Origin: Rhizobium sp. SSA_523
GTDB lineage: Bacteria > Pseudomonadota > Alphaproteobacteria > Rhizobiales > Rhizobiaceae
Assembly: GCF_030435705.1 (NCBI RefSeq)
Contig: NZ_CP129381.1
Span: 992,001-1,056,000, forward strand
Direction: 5' to 3'
DNA length: 64,000 bases
The translations under genes and the position numbers were made by a program. Each line of letters starts with the position of its first letter. Position 1 is the stretch's first letter. The notes under the pieces were generated by a model, which worked only from the letters and a program-made list of their open reading frames with translations, searched no databases and was not told where the DNA came from. Shown here in pieces: positions 18,056 to 26,408 of the stretch.

Positions 18056-18709
18056 CTACCCTTTCGCCGCCGCCCGGCGCGGCGGCAGAAAGGCCGGCTC
18101 TTTCAGAACAGCGGGACGCTCTATCCCGCCGCGCCGCGCAATTCTTTCGCGCATGGCTGGAGAAATGTCGAACAGCCCCGCATAGGTCATGACGCCGCCG
18201 ATGCGCTGGGCCGGACCTATGACGTGAGCGGGGCAATCCGCCGCGCGGAAGATCCTCGCCATGCGCGCATCATAGACGGAAACGATGGCGTGAAGTCCCA
18301 GCCGCAGGCCGACCTCTACGAGGCCGCAGAGGAGCTCCGATGTCACCCGGTTCACTGTGCCATTCGCATCCGCGTGCAAGGAGGGATTGATACAGAAGCG
18401 GGAACTTTCCCAGATCGTGGCGCTCTCCACCACCCTCTTGTCAGGCAACAGAACCGGAAACACATCCCGAAGCATATTCGGCCCGGTTGTCGCAAGCAGT
18501 CGCACCGCGCCCTGCAGTCGACCACTCGTCTCATCGCATGACAGAAGATAGAGCGGGTCGGCATCGTCGAAGACGTCGCGTTCCCGCCCGTTCTCGACCG
18601 TAACCTCCCATTGCAGCCGATCCCGGAAGACCTGGGCGCGCAGACGATACATTGCATCGAGAAGGGCGTGATGCTGTTGCCGATTGGAGCCGTCGATGGT
18701 GTAAATCAC
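18056..18709 (-). CDS. Acyl-homoserine-lactone synthase, LuxI/TraI family
   Basis: A 217-residue autoinducer synthase that makes an N-acyl-homoserine lactone from S-adenosylmethionine and an acyl carrier protein thioester. Conserved residues are visible: RLRAQVF and LQW near the N-terminus, ERDVFDDADPLYLL, GAVRLL, and the E-x-SRF motif (WESSRFCI). The spacing and wording resemble Agrobacterium TraI. The start is GTG 18707-18709, with AGGAG about seven bases upstream; longer upstream frames are rejected. The LuxR gene lies 200 bases upstream on the same strand. The acyl chain length cannot be read from sequence. Confidence 0.93.
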   Translation of the reverse strand: MIYTIDGSNRQQHHALLDAMYRLRAQVFRDRLQWEVTVENGRERDVFDDADPLYLLSCDETSGRLQGAVRLLATTGPNMLRDVFPVLLPDKRVVESATIWESSRFCINPSLHADANGTVNRVTSELLCGLVEVGLRLGLHAIVSVYDARMARIFRAADCPAHVIGPAQRIGGVMTYAGLFDISPAMRERIARRGGIERPAVLKEPAFLPPRRAAAKG

Positions 18710-18761
18710 ACTTCGTCTCCTGCGGTTTGGGAGGAGCCTTGAACAGTGGATGCTTGAACGA

Positions 18762-18774
18762 CATGGATCTGACC
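18762..18774. promoter_or_regulatory. Possible lux-box-like site before the LuxI gene
   Basis: CATGGATCTGACC lies about 55 bases upstream of the GTG start, a sensible place for a LuxR-type activator. It keeps only the central GATCTG of the TraR box, and its dyad symmetry is poor. It is a weak candidate. Confidence 0.2.
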
Positions 18775-18908
18775 GGTGAATGCCCAGCCAGGCGATAGCG
18801 GTCGCATGGCGGTCCTGCCACGAAGGAAACAAGCGGCGACGATCCACCGGCACGACATGTCTTGCTGCCCACGGAACACGCTTCGTCGGCTCCGTACAGA
18901 CTGCGAAT

Positions 18909-19652
18909 TTACCGGGTTTTCCGGTTCATATAGTAACCGCTAAGCTGGGTCGCCTTTGTAGCCGCGTGGGTGACATTCGTGGCGTTGAGCTTCTGCTTTG
19001 CCTGGTTGATGTAGTGCTGTGCCGTTCGCTCCGAGATCGACAGGATGATGCCGATTTCCGCAGCGGTCTTGCCCTGCCCGGCCCAGCGGAGGCACTCCAC
19101 CTCGCGCGGGGCAAGATCGATCTCCGGGTTATGGACGGCCTCAACCCGCAGGACCATGTCGTGAAAGTGATAAGCGAGGCTCTGGAAGTCGCGCATCAAC
19201 CAGCGGCACCGCTCGTCCCATTCACGATCGGACGCCGCGGCCGTCAGCGTGAGCAATGCCCGCTCTCCGCAGAGGCCCCGAATTGGCACTGTCAGGCCCT
19301 GCCGACCAAGACCGTATTCCTCGGCCTGGCTGAAGAGCTGCTTCTGACGCGGCCCGATTATCGCCAATTGCCGCCAATCCACCGGAAGCAGTGAGGCAAA
19401 GCCCACCGATAAAACGGGATCGACCTCCTGATAATGCTCGGAACGATAATGGTCGATCCATTCGGCGGGATAGGTCGTCAACACATAGGGCTGGTCGATC
19501 CGCCCCTTGGGCAAATGGCTGGCGAAATAGGCCACGTGCAGGAAGTCGTAATGCTCGACAAGCCATTGCAGTGCGGCTTCGCAACCCGCCCGCGTCGTAA
19601 CCTGGCGCATTTCCTCGATGGCATGGCAATATAGATGATCGATGCACGCCAT
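18909..19652 (-). CDS. LuxR-family quorum-sensing regulator
   Basis: A 247-residue protein with an N-terminal autoinducer-binding domain. The invariant pocket residues fit: W65 in YPAEWIDHY, D78 in EVDPVL, W in LPVDW and G in QGLTVPIRG. The C-terminal LuxR helix-turn-helix (about residues 180-240) contains LAPREVECLRWAGQGKTAAEIG and SERTAQHYINQAKQKL. AGGAGAAGG precedes the ATG at 19650-19652. It is the likely receptor for the signal made by the enzyme encoded 200 bases downstream on the same strand. A partial tra-box-like TGCAGATCT lies at its start codon, hinting at autoregulation. Confidence 0.93.
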   Translation of the reverse strand: MACIDHLYCHAIEEMRQVTTRAGCEAALQWLVEHYDFLHVAYFASHLPKGRIDQPYVLTTYPAEWIDHYRSEHYQEVDPVLSVGFASLLPVDWRQLAIIGPRQKQLFSQAEEYGLGRQGLTVPIRGLCGERALLTLTAAASDREWDERCRWLMRDFQSLAYHFHDMVLRVEAVHNPEIDLAPREVECLRWAGQGKTAAEIGIILSISERTAQHYINQAKQKLNATNVTHAATKATQLSGYYMNRKTR

Positions 19653-19758
19653 GCAGATCTACCTTCTCCTGTCTGAACAACGCCGTTTGCGCCGGTTCTT
19701 CTTTCGCGGATCATGCTCACTTTTGCTTTCAAAGACCGTCTGGTGCGAACATGGATGG

Positions 19759-20769
19759 TTAAATCCCGTGTCTGAGTGATGGTGACAGCGGAAAATGACA
19801 GGCCACACGCTGCGCATCCTCTGCGCCCGGCGACAGAGACGGCACATTTTGAATGCACAGTGGCTGCGCCTGCGGGCAACGCGTGCGGAACGCACAGCCG
19901 GAAGGCGGATTGATCGGACTTGGCAACTCTCCATCGAGGAGCATAAGGCCTGGCTCGCGCTCCGACTGAGGATCGTGCGAGGGTATCGCGGAGAGAAGAG
20001 CGCGCGTATAGGGATGCCGGGCTGAGCTGAAGAGCGCTCGCGTCGACCCTGTCTCTACGACTCGTCCGAGATAGAGGACCATGACGCGGTCGGATATATG
20101 TCGTACGACATTCAGGTCGTGTGAGATGAAAAGGAGGGCCAGGCCCATCTCCTTCTGCAAATCAACGAGAAGATTGATGATCTGAGCCCGGATCGAAACG
20201 TCGAGCGCGGAAACCGGCTCGTCGCAGATGACAAGTCTGGGTCTGGAAATCAGGGCTCTGGCAATGCCGATCCGCTGACATTGACCTCCGGAAAACTGGT
20301 GGGGAAAGTGATTGATCTGTTCGGGCCTTAGCCCGACGCGCATCATCATTTCGACGACCTGAGAGCGAATATCCCTCGCGCTGAGTTGCTTGCGGTGTGT
20401 CCTGAGCGGTTCCGCGATGATCTCACCGATCGGAAGCCGCGGATTGAGACTTGCGACCGGATCCTGAAAGATCATCTGGATGTCGGATCGATAGGACAAC
20501 ATTTGACGCGGCGACAGGCGCATCAGATCTGTCTTGCCATTCCAGATCGCTCTTCCTTCCGCGTTCACCAAACGAAGGATTGCCCGGGCCAAGGTCGATT
20601 TTCCGCAGCCGGATTCACCAACGATACCCAGCGTTTCGCCCGGCCGTATCGCAAGATCGACGTCGCTAACCGCCAGAAGCTCGGTTGGCCCGGACGCGGA
20701 AAATAGCGAACCGCCTCGAATCGGGAAGGTCACACGGATGTTTTTGACATCAAGGATCGGCATGGTCAT
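19759..20769 (-). CDS. oppF: Oligopeptide ABC transporter ATP-binding protein (OppF/DppF type)
   Basis: A 336-residue ATPase with Walker A GESGCGKS, Q-loop FQDPVASLNPR, signature FSGGQCQR, Walker B LVICDEP and switch His in FISHDLN. A C-terminal cysteine-containing oligopeptide-transporter extension (GCAFRTRCPQAQPLC) is typical of Opp/Dpp ATPases. It is the last gene of the five-gene peptide importer, and its start overlaps the stop of the OppD gene as ATGA. ATG at 20761-20763 is an alternative start two residues further in. Confidence 0.93.
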   Translation of the reverse strand: MTMPILDVKNIRVTFPIRGGSLFSASGPTELLAVSDVDLAIRPGETLGIVGESGCGKSTLARAILRLVNAEGRAIWNGKTDLMRLSPRQMLSYRSDIQMIFQDPVASLNPRLPIGEIIAEPLRTHRKQLSARDIRSQVVEMMMRVGLRPEQINHFPHQFSGGQCQRIGIARALISRPRLVICDEPVSALDVSIRAQIINLLVDLQKEMGLALLFISHDLNVVRHISDRVMVLYLGRVVETGSTRALFSSARHPYTRALLSAIPSHDPQSEREPGLMLLDGELPSPINPPSGCAFRTRCPQAQPLCIQNVPSLSPGAEDAQRVACHFPLSPSLRHGI

Positions 20770-21737
20770 GACTGCAACTCCTCCAGCTCAAGATTGCAGG
20801 CACGCGAGCCGCCTGCGGCGGTCTCGACAAGCGGCTGGAGCGATTGCTGACAGGGATCCGTCACCCATTCGCAGCGGGGCGCGAAAGGGCAGCCCTGCGG
20901 CGGCCTGGCCATATTGGGAGGATTGCCCGGTATAGCGAGCATCCGGCGGGTCTGATTGTGAGGTCCGGGCATGGAATTCAACAGACCCCGGGTGTAAGGG
21001 TGGGTTGGTCGCCGGAACACGTCCGCCACGCGTCCTTTCTCCATCACCAGTCCTCCATACATCACCATGATGGAATCCGTGGCGCCTGCCACCACTCCCA
21101 GATCATGTGTGATGAGGATAAGCCCCATGCCGAAGTCCCGTCGCAATTCGGACAGAAGCTGCATGATCTGAGCCTGAACGGTGACATCCAGTGCCGTGGT
21201 CGGCTCGTCTCCGATCAGAATGTCCGGGCGGCAGAGAAGCGACATGGCAATCATGACCCTCTGACGCATGCCGCCGGAGAATTCATGCGGGTAATAATCC
21301 ATACGCGACTTGGCATCCGGAATCTTGACCGCATCCAGCATGCGCAGCGCTTCCGCCCGAGCTGCACTTCGCGTTTTGCCCTGGTGGAATTCGAGGACCT
21401 CGATCAATTGATCGGAAACCCGCATATAGGGATTGAGAGAGGTCATCGGATCTTGAAAGACAATTCCGATCCTCCGCGTTCGGATCGGACTCAATGTCTT
21501 GGCGGGGGCGTTGAGAATTTCCTGGCCATCGAAGACGACCGAGCCGTGCGCTTCTCCATTTTTGGCGAGGAGACCCAGGATCGCAAAGGCGGTCTGGCTC
21601 TTGCCGGAGCCAGATTCGCCGACGATTGCCAGGGTTTCACCCCGATCCAGCGAAAAGTTGACACCGCGCACAACGGTGATGTCACCACCATGCATCTTGA
21701 ACTTTACCTCAAGATTGCGCACCTCCAGAAGAGCCAT
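20766..21737 (-). CDS. oppD: Oligopeptide ABC transporter ATP-binding protein (OppD/DppD type)
   Basis: A 323-residue ATPase with Walker A GESGSGKS, FQDPMTSLNPYMRV, signature FSGGMRQR, Walker B ILIGDEP, LITHDLG and the C-terminal family extension GCPFAPRCEWVTDPC. The start is ATG 21735-21737 (MALLEVRNLEV). The longer in-frame reading upstream overlaps the permease gene and is rejected. It forms the heterodimeric motor with the OppF-type protein. Confidence 0.93.
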   Translation of the reverse strand: MALLEVRNLEVKFKMHGGDITVVRGVNFSLDRGETLAIVGESGSGKSQTAFAILGLLAKNGEAHGSVVFDGQEILNAPAKTLSPIRTRRIGIVFQDPMTSLNPYMRVSDQLIEVLEFHQGKTRSAARAEALRMLDAVKIPDAKSRMDYYPHEFSGGMRQRVMIAMSLLCRPDILIGDEPTTALDVTVQAQIMQLLSELRRDFGMGLILITHDLGVVAGATDSIMVMYGGLVMEKGRVADVFRRPTHPYTRGLLNSMPGPHNQTRRMLAIPGNPPNMARPPQGCPFAPRCEWVTDPCQQSLQPLVETAAGGSRACNLELEELQS

Positions 21738-21739
21738 GG

Positions 21740-22666
21740 TCAGCGATCCTTCGGGTCCAAAGCGTCGCGCAGTCCGTCTCCGATGAAATAGAGGGAACAC
21801 AACGTGCTGATGAAGAAGAGCAAGGGAAAGGCGAGCTGCCATAGCATGCCATACGACATGGTTTTCGCACCTTCGGAGATCAGCGCGCCGAGACTGGTCT
21901 GCGGTTCTTGCACGCCGAGCCCAAGGAAACTGATGAAGCTCTCGGCCAAGATCATGCCCGGCACGAGAAGCGTGGCATAGACAATGACGATGCTGATCAG
22001 GTTGGGAAGAATATGACGCCTGATGATGACGGCCGAGCTCACGCCCGTGGCGCGCGCCGCTTCCACATAGTCCTTGTGCTTCAGGCTTAATGTCTGACCT
22101 CGCACGATGCGGCTCATATCCAGCCAGGCCAGCAGGCCTATCCCGACAAAGAGAATGACGATGGAGCGGCCGAACATGACGAGCATCAAAATGAGCACGA
22201 ACATGTAGGGAATTGCGAGCAGGATATCGACGAGGCGCATCATCAGCGCGTCGACGCGCCCCCCAACGAAGCCGGCAACGGCACCATAGACCGTTCCGAC
22301 GACGACCGCGATGGATGCCCCCACAATGCCTACGGCCAGAGAGATCTGCGTGCCCTGAACGGTTCGGGCAAACAGATCGCGCCCCAGTTCGTCAACGCCG
22401 AAGTAATGGCCGTTCGAGAAGGAGGGTGCCCCGAGATTCGGAACGTCGATCATGACGGCGAAATCGATCTGGTCGATCGGCCAGGCCGCCAGGAGCGAAC
22501 CGGACCCTGCGAACAGCAAGATTAGACAGAGAGCGAAAAAGCTGACAACCGCGCCTCGATTGCTGCGGAAGCGTGCCAAGGAATCCTGCCATGGCGAACG
22601 CGCTTCGCTCAGGTTTTCGACGGTCCGCTGCTTTTCGGCTGGTGACTCCGAATAATGTGCGGTCAT
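21740..22666 (-). CDS. oppC: Oligopeptide ABC transporter permease (OppC/DppC type)
   Basis: A 308-residue permease. The N-terminal cytosolic stretch and first membrane helix (VVSFFALCLILLFAGSG) are followed by the OppC-type domain with NGHYFGVDELGRDLFARTVQGTQ (written here as a motif region near residues 95-117). The ATPase-contact loop is ARATGVSSAVIIRRHILPN. The start is ATG 22664-22666 (MTAHYSESPAEK). It is spaced two bases from the OppD gene and four from the OppB gene. Confidence 0.92.
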   Translation of the reverse strand: MTAHYSESPAEKQRTVENLSEARSPWQDSLARFRSNRGAVVSFFALCLILLFAGSGSLLAAWPIDQIDFAVMIDVPNLGAPSFSNGHYFGVDELGRDLFARTVQGTQISLAVGIVGASIAVVVGTVYGAVAGFVGGRVDALMMRLVDILLAIPYMFVLILMLVMFGRSIVILFVGIGLLAWLDMSRIVRGQTLSLKHKDYVEAARATGVSSAVIIRRHILPNLISIVIVYATLLVPGMILAESFISFLGLGVQEPQTSLGALISEGAKTMSYGMLWQLAFPLLFFISTLCSLYFIGDGLRDALDPKDR

Positions 22667-22670
22667 GGCG

Positions 22671-23597
22671 TCAGTACCGGATCTTGGGGTCGATCCAGGC
22701 ATAAAGCAGGTCGACGATGAGATTGAAGACAATGGTGAGCGTTCCGAGCAGGATCGTAATCCCCATCATGACCGCATAGTCGCGATTGAGCGCGGCATCG
22801 ACGAAGAACTTCCCGATACCACCCGTCGAGAAATAGAGATCGATCACGACCGAGCCTGTCACCATGCTGACAAAGGTTGGCCCGAGATAGGAGATGACCG
22901 GCAGAAGCGCGGGACGCAGCGCATGCTTCAGGATGACCTGACGCTCCGGCAGTCCCTTTGCCCGCGCCGTGCGAATGTGGTTCGACGTCAGCACTTCCAG
23001 CATGGACGAGCGCGCGATGCGCGTGATGGAGGCAAGATAGACGGTCGATAGGGCTATAACCGGCATGATCAGATAGGCTGGCTGCGAAAGGCCACCCCAG
23101 CCGCCCCCCGGCAGCCAGCCCAGCCAGAGCGTGAAGACAAGCACCAGCAGCGGTGCAACGATGAAACCGGGCAAGAGATGCGCACCGACAGCAGTACCAA
23201 CGGCAAGCGTGTCGATGAGCGTATTGTGACGAATGGCGGCGACGATGCCCAGAGCAAGTCCAAGCGTCACTGAAACGCCGAAGGCCAGAACACCATAGGT
23301 GAAGGTGATCGGAAAGCCTTGGGCGATGATATCGCTGACGGTTTGGTCGGGATAGACGAAAGATGGCCCGAAGTCGAAGCGAGTGAGAATGGACCAGATA
23401 TAATCCGTGATCTGCAACCAGAGCGGCTGGTCGAGCCCGTATTTGGCCTGAATATTGGCGGCAACTTCGGGCCGCATGGGGCGATCGCTGGAGAAGGGAT
23501 TACCGGGCGCCAGACGCATGATGAGGAATGAAAGGATAATCAGGATCAAGATGGTCGGGACGGCCGCCAACAGGCGCCGAAGGATATAGCGGATCAT
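22671..23597 (-). CDS. oppB: Oligopeptide ABC transporter permease (OppB/DppB type)
   Basis: A 308-residue permease with the classical N-terminus (MIRYILRRLLAAVPTILI), an OppB-type periplasmic loop (NIQAKYGLDQPLW) and the ATPase-contact loop RTARAKGLPERQVILKHALR. I chose ATG 23595-23597, seven bases after AGAGG. The ATG at 23601-23603 would put the ribosome-binding site too close. It pairs with the OppC-type permease. Confidence 0.92.
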   Translation of the reverse strand: MIRYILRRLLAAVPTILILIILSFLIMRLAPGNPFSSDRPMRPEVAANIQAKYGLDQPLWLQITDYIWSILTRFDFGPSFVYPDQTVSDIIAQGFPITFTYGVLAFGVSVTLGLALGIVAAIRHNTLIDTLAVGTAVGAHLLPGFIVAPLLVLVFTLWLGWLPGGGWGGLSQPAYLIMPVIALSTVYLASITRIARSSMLEVLTSNHIRTARAKGLPERQVILKHALRPALLPVISYLGPTFVSMVTGSVVIDLYFSTGGIGKFFVDAALNRDYAVMMGITILLGTLTIVFNLIVDLLYAWIDPKIRY

Positions 23598-23704
23598 AGC
23601 CATGCCTCTGAGAAGACATGCAGAACCGACCGGAGCCGGGACGGCATGAGGGATCTTGCAGCGGACCCACAGCTATGCGGTAGGTTCGACTGCTTTCCGG
23701 CTTG

Positions 23705-23730
23705 CGGGGGATGGCGCATGACATCCCCCG
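23705..23730 (-). terminator. Hairpin between oppA and oppB (partial terminator or RNA-stability element)
   Basis: Perfect inverted repeat CGGGGGATG / CATCCCCCG with an eight-base loop. It starts 17 bases after the oppA stop codon on the transcribed strand and lacks a T-run. It fits the common arrangement in which the binding-protein mRNA is stabilised and permease expression is kept lower. Confidence 0.55.
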
Positions 23731-23746
23731 GCTTTTGGCGGAGAGA

Positions 23747-25393
23747 CTATTTTACGACCCGATAGACATCCTTGGCATTCCAGGATGCGCCGGCGGATTT
23801 GACAGGTATTCCGCGAATATCCGGTTTGACCAGGCCTACGCCGGCATAGAAGTAGATCGGTGCCACCGGCATGTCTTCTGCAAGGAGCAGCTCGGCCTTC
23901 TGATAGTCCGCATTGGGATCGGCGGATGTCGTGGACTGGTTCATCAGCTGCAGATAGCGCTCATTGACATAGCCGGCGTAATTGGTTTTTTCGGCGAAGA
24001 CGTTGAGGAAGCTCGAAGCCTCGTCATAGTCGGCACACCAGCCATAGCGGGCGACATCGAAACTGCCCTCGCGCATCCGATCGAGGAGCACTTTGAACTC
24101 CATATTGCTCAGCGTGGCGTTCACGCCAACGCCCTTCCAGAATTGCTGGATCGCTACGGCGATCTTCTTGTGGCCCTCCGACGTATTATAGGCAATGTCG
24201 ATCTTCAGCGGATTGGAGGGACCGAATCCCGCTTGCGCCAGCAGTTCCTTCGCCTTGGCCACCCGCTCCGCCTGCGACCAATGGGCGAAATCGATGTCAG
24301 GCATGCGGAAGCCGGACATGGCCCAATGGGTCCAGCTATAGGCTGGCCGTTGGCCCGCCTGAAGGATGTTATTCACGATGATATCCCGGTCGATCGCATA
24401 AGAGAGCGCTTTGCGCACCCGCACATCCTTCAATGCCGTCGGTCCCTTCTCGCCAATATTGAATACATAGCTGTAGGTGCAGGCATTGGGCCTCGTGAAA
24501 GCCTGATCCGGATAGTCCTTCTTCAAGCGCAAAAACTGGCCGGCGGGGATGCGGGTCGCATCCAGCTCACCCGCGAGGTAACGGGTCAGCGCCTGATTGT
24601 CGTCATTGATGATGTGAAAGGTGACGCTGTTGATAATCGTCTTCGCATTGTCCCAGTAGCGTTCATTGCGGGCGATCACGATCTTCTGGCCGATATCGTT
24701 GGATTTGAGAACATAAGCGCCATTTCCCACCAGATTACCGGGCTTGGTCCAGGCATCGCCCAATGTCTCCACCACCGATTTCGGCACCGGGTAGGTGGAT
24801 GAATGGCTGATCATCGGAATGAGGTAAGCAATCGGCGTATCCAGCATCACCACAAACGTGTGATCGTCCGGCGCGGAGACACCCAGTTCGGAGGGGCTGA
24901 TTTTGCCATCGATCACGGACCGGGCGTTCTTCACCTTCATGTTGGCGAGGAAGTCTGCATAGCTCGAAGCTGTCTTCGGATCGGCAAGCCTGCGCCAGGC
25001 ATAAACGAAATCATGCGCAGTGACCGGTTCACCATTCGACCAGACTGAATCCGGGCGTAGATGGAAGGTGTAGGTCAGCTTGTCCGGGGAGACATCGAAA
25101 CTCGTCGCGAGCGCCGGCGCGTAAGTACCATCGGCCTCCTGCGTATAGAGACCCTCAAAGAGATGCGAAATGACCTGTCCGCCCTCGAAGTCACTGTTTT
25201 TCTGTGGGTCGAGCGTCTTTAAATTGTCGAGAAATTCGACATTGAGATCCTGGTTCACTGCAAGTTTGTCCCCCGCCGCCACAGATGCGGCCAGGCATGG
25301 CGTCTGAAGCCCCGATAAGACCAGAGCACTCAAGAATGCCCGCCGCACCAGCTTGAGGGAGTTACTTCCCTTCCAATGTGAAATATTATTCAT
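23747..25393 (-). CDS. oppA: Periplasmic oligopeptide-binding protein (OppA/MppA type)
   Basis: A 548-residue family 5 solute-binding protein. The N-terminal signal has a positive stretch (KLVRR), a hydrophobic core (AFLSALVLSGLQT) and a cleavage region near CLAASVA. The mature part has LDPQKNSDFEG, VISHLFEGLYTQEADG, the family strand KLTYTFHLRPDSVWSNGEPVTAHDF (about residues 115-140) and DVRVRKALSYAIDRD. It captures peptides for the four downstream gene products. GGGGAT sits seven bases before the ATG. The preceding 190 bases are AT-rich and probably carry the promoter. Confidence 0.93.
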   Translation of the reverse strand: MNNISHWKGSNSLKLVRRAFLSALVLSGLQTPCLAASVAAGDKLAVNQDLNVEFLDNLKTLDPQKNSDFEGGQVISHLFEGLYTQEADGTYAPALATSFDVSPDKLTYTFHLRPDSVWSNGEPVTAHDFVYAWRRLADPKTASSYADFLANMKVKNARSVIDGKISPSELGVSAPDDHTFVVMLDTPIAYLIPMISHSSTYPVPKSVVETLGDAWTKPGNLVGNGAYVLKSNDIGQKIVIARNERYWDNAKTIINSVTFHIINDDNQALTRYLAGELDATRIPAGQFLRLKKDYPDQAFTRPNACTYSYVFNIGEKGPTALKDVRVRKALSYAIDRDIIVNNILQAGQRPAYSWTHWAMSGFRMPDIDFAHWSQAERVAKAKELLAQAGFGPSNPLKIDIAYNTSEGHKKIAVAIQQFWKGVGVNATLSNMEFKVLLDRMREGSFDVARYGWCADYDEASSFLNVFAEKTNYAGYVNERYLQLMNQSTTSADPNADYQKAELLLAEDMPVAPIYFYAGVGLVKPDIRGIPVKSAGASWNAKDVYRVVK

Positions 25394-25586
25394 GTATAAT
25401 CCCCGATTTACTTATTATGGCAGGGATGTAACGCCGACGCATCTGCTATTTCAAGTAAAAACAGCGCACTTTCAGATAATTACTCGAGGCCTCGCTCATG
25501 GCGGAAGAATATTTCGTTCTGTACTGCTTAACCTTTGCAGTTTCGCCACCACAAACATGACATCGCAGCAGAAGCGCCCTGGAGCG

Positions 25587-26150
25587 TCAGCTATCCAACC
25601 CGATCAGCTTTTCGAACTGCTCCCAGGTGTCATCCATGGCATAGGCACCGATAAAGGGGAGGTTGAGGTGCCCGAACAAGGGCGTGAGCTGCCACTCTGC
25701 CGTCTCCTCGTCCACGCCGGCGATCTGCTGGAGATACATGACCGATGCAAGGCCGGTTCGGTCGGCTCCGCTTTTGCAATGAACCAGCAGAGGACCCTTT
25801 GCCCGCCGCATCAGGGCAACGAGTTGCAAGCTCTCGTCCGGCGTCAGCTCCCGCCGCGCCGACATGGCGAAATCGAAATGGTCGACACCATGCACCCGCG
25901 CTGCGGCCAGTTCCTCTTCGTACCATGCAGCTCCGGGCTTTGCGCCACGCAGATTGATGATCGTGCCGATCTTGTAGGTTTCGATATATCGTCCGAAAGC
26001 CGGGCCGGAAAGCTGCGCCGAGCGGTAGAACCGGCCGGGAAGGACCTCGTGGAAATTGCCGCCGAGTTGCAGAAAGCCGAGATAGAGCGCGAGCAAAACG
26101 AGGAGGACACCGAGACACACGACGGCGCGCCCGACCAAAATCCTGATCAT
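25587..26150 (-). CDS. Membrane-anchored dual-specificity/tyrosine phosphatase-like protein
   Basis: A 187-residue protein with one N-terminal membrane helix (about residues 8-28) and a cysteine-phosphatase domain. The P-loop is HCKSGADRTG, with C125 nucleophile and R131, and a candidate general acid lies in HFDFAMSARRELTP. The catalytic part would face the cytosol or periplasm depending on orientation; the arginine-poor short N-terminus does not decide this. The start is ATG 26148-26150; an upstream ATG near 26207 would add a 19-residue cysteine-containing leader. Bacterial members dephosphorylate proteins, phosphoinositides or lipids. No partner gene is adjacent. Confidence 0.85.
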   Translation of the reverse strand: MIRILVGRAVVCLGVLLVLLALYLGFLQLGGNFHEVLPGRFYRSAQLSGPAFGRYIETYKIGTIINLRGAKPGAAWYEEELAAARVHGVDHFDFAMSARRELTPDESLQLVALMRRAKGPLLVHCKSGADRTGLASVMYLQQIAGVDEETAEWQLTPLFGHLNLPFIGAYAMDDTWEQFEKLIGLDS

Positions 26151-26225
26151 CCTGTCCAACCCCGCCCTGCCGTCTGCCCGTTGACATAGAGGACAAACCG
26201 GGCGCATGGCCGAATTAAGGCAGAT

Positions 26226-26259
26226 GGAGGCAGGGAGGCAGGGACCCAGGGAGGCAGGG
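26226..26259. repeat. Short GGAGGCAGG repeat tract
   Basis: Three copies of GGAGGCAGG within 34 bases, two in tandem with an 8-base period and one after an ACCCA spacer. They lie in the 258-base gap between the divergent phosphatase and cation-exporter genes. This looks like slippage-generated repeat; no regulatory role is evident. Confidence 0.6.
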
Positions 26260-26408
26260 CGCGCTAAGGCGTGGCGGCAAAGGCTTTGACATTGGCGGCG
26301 AACCACGCGATAGAGGCCGCGGAGAAGGAACCGTCGGATGCTGGAAAGCGCCGGCGGTTTCTCCGTTTCTGGCAAATTGCAAATCATTCGCATAGGCAGA
26401 GATCAAGA

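Noticed and set aside
18710..18853. In-frame extension of the LuxI-type gene upstream of GTG 18709
   Set aside because: Family sequence and the AGGAG site fit the GTG; the extension is low-complexity and crosses the likely promoter.
26226..26259. Possible CRISPR or iteron array
   Set aside because: Only three 9-base copies with almost no spacers; too short and irregular for either.
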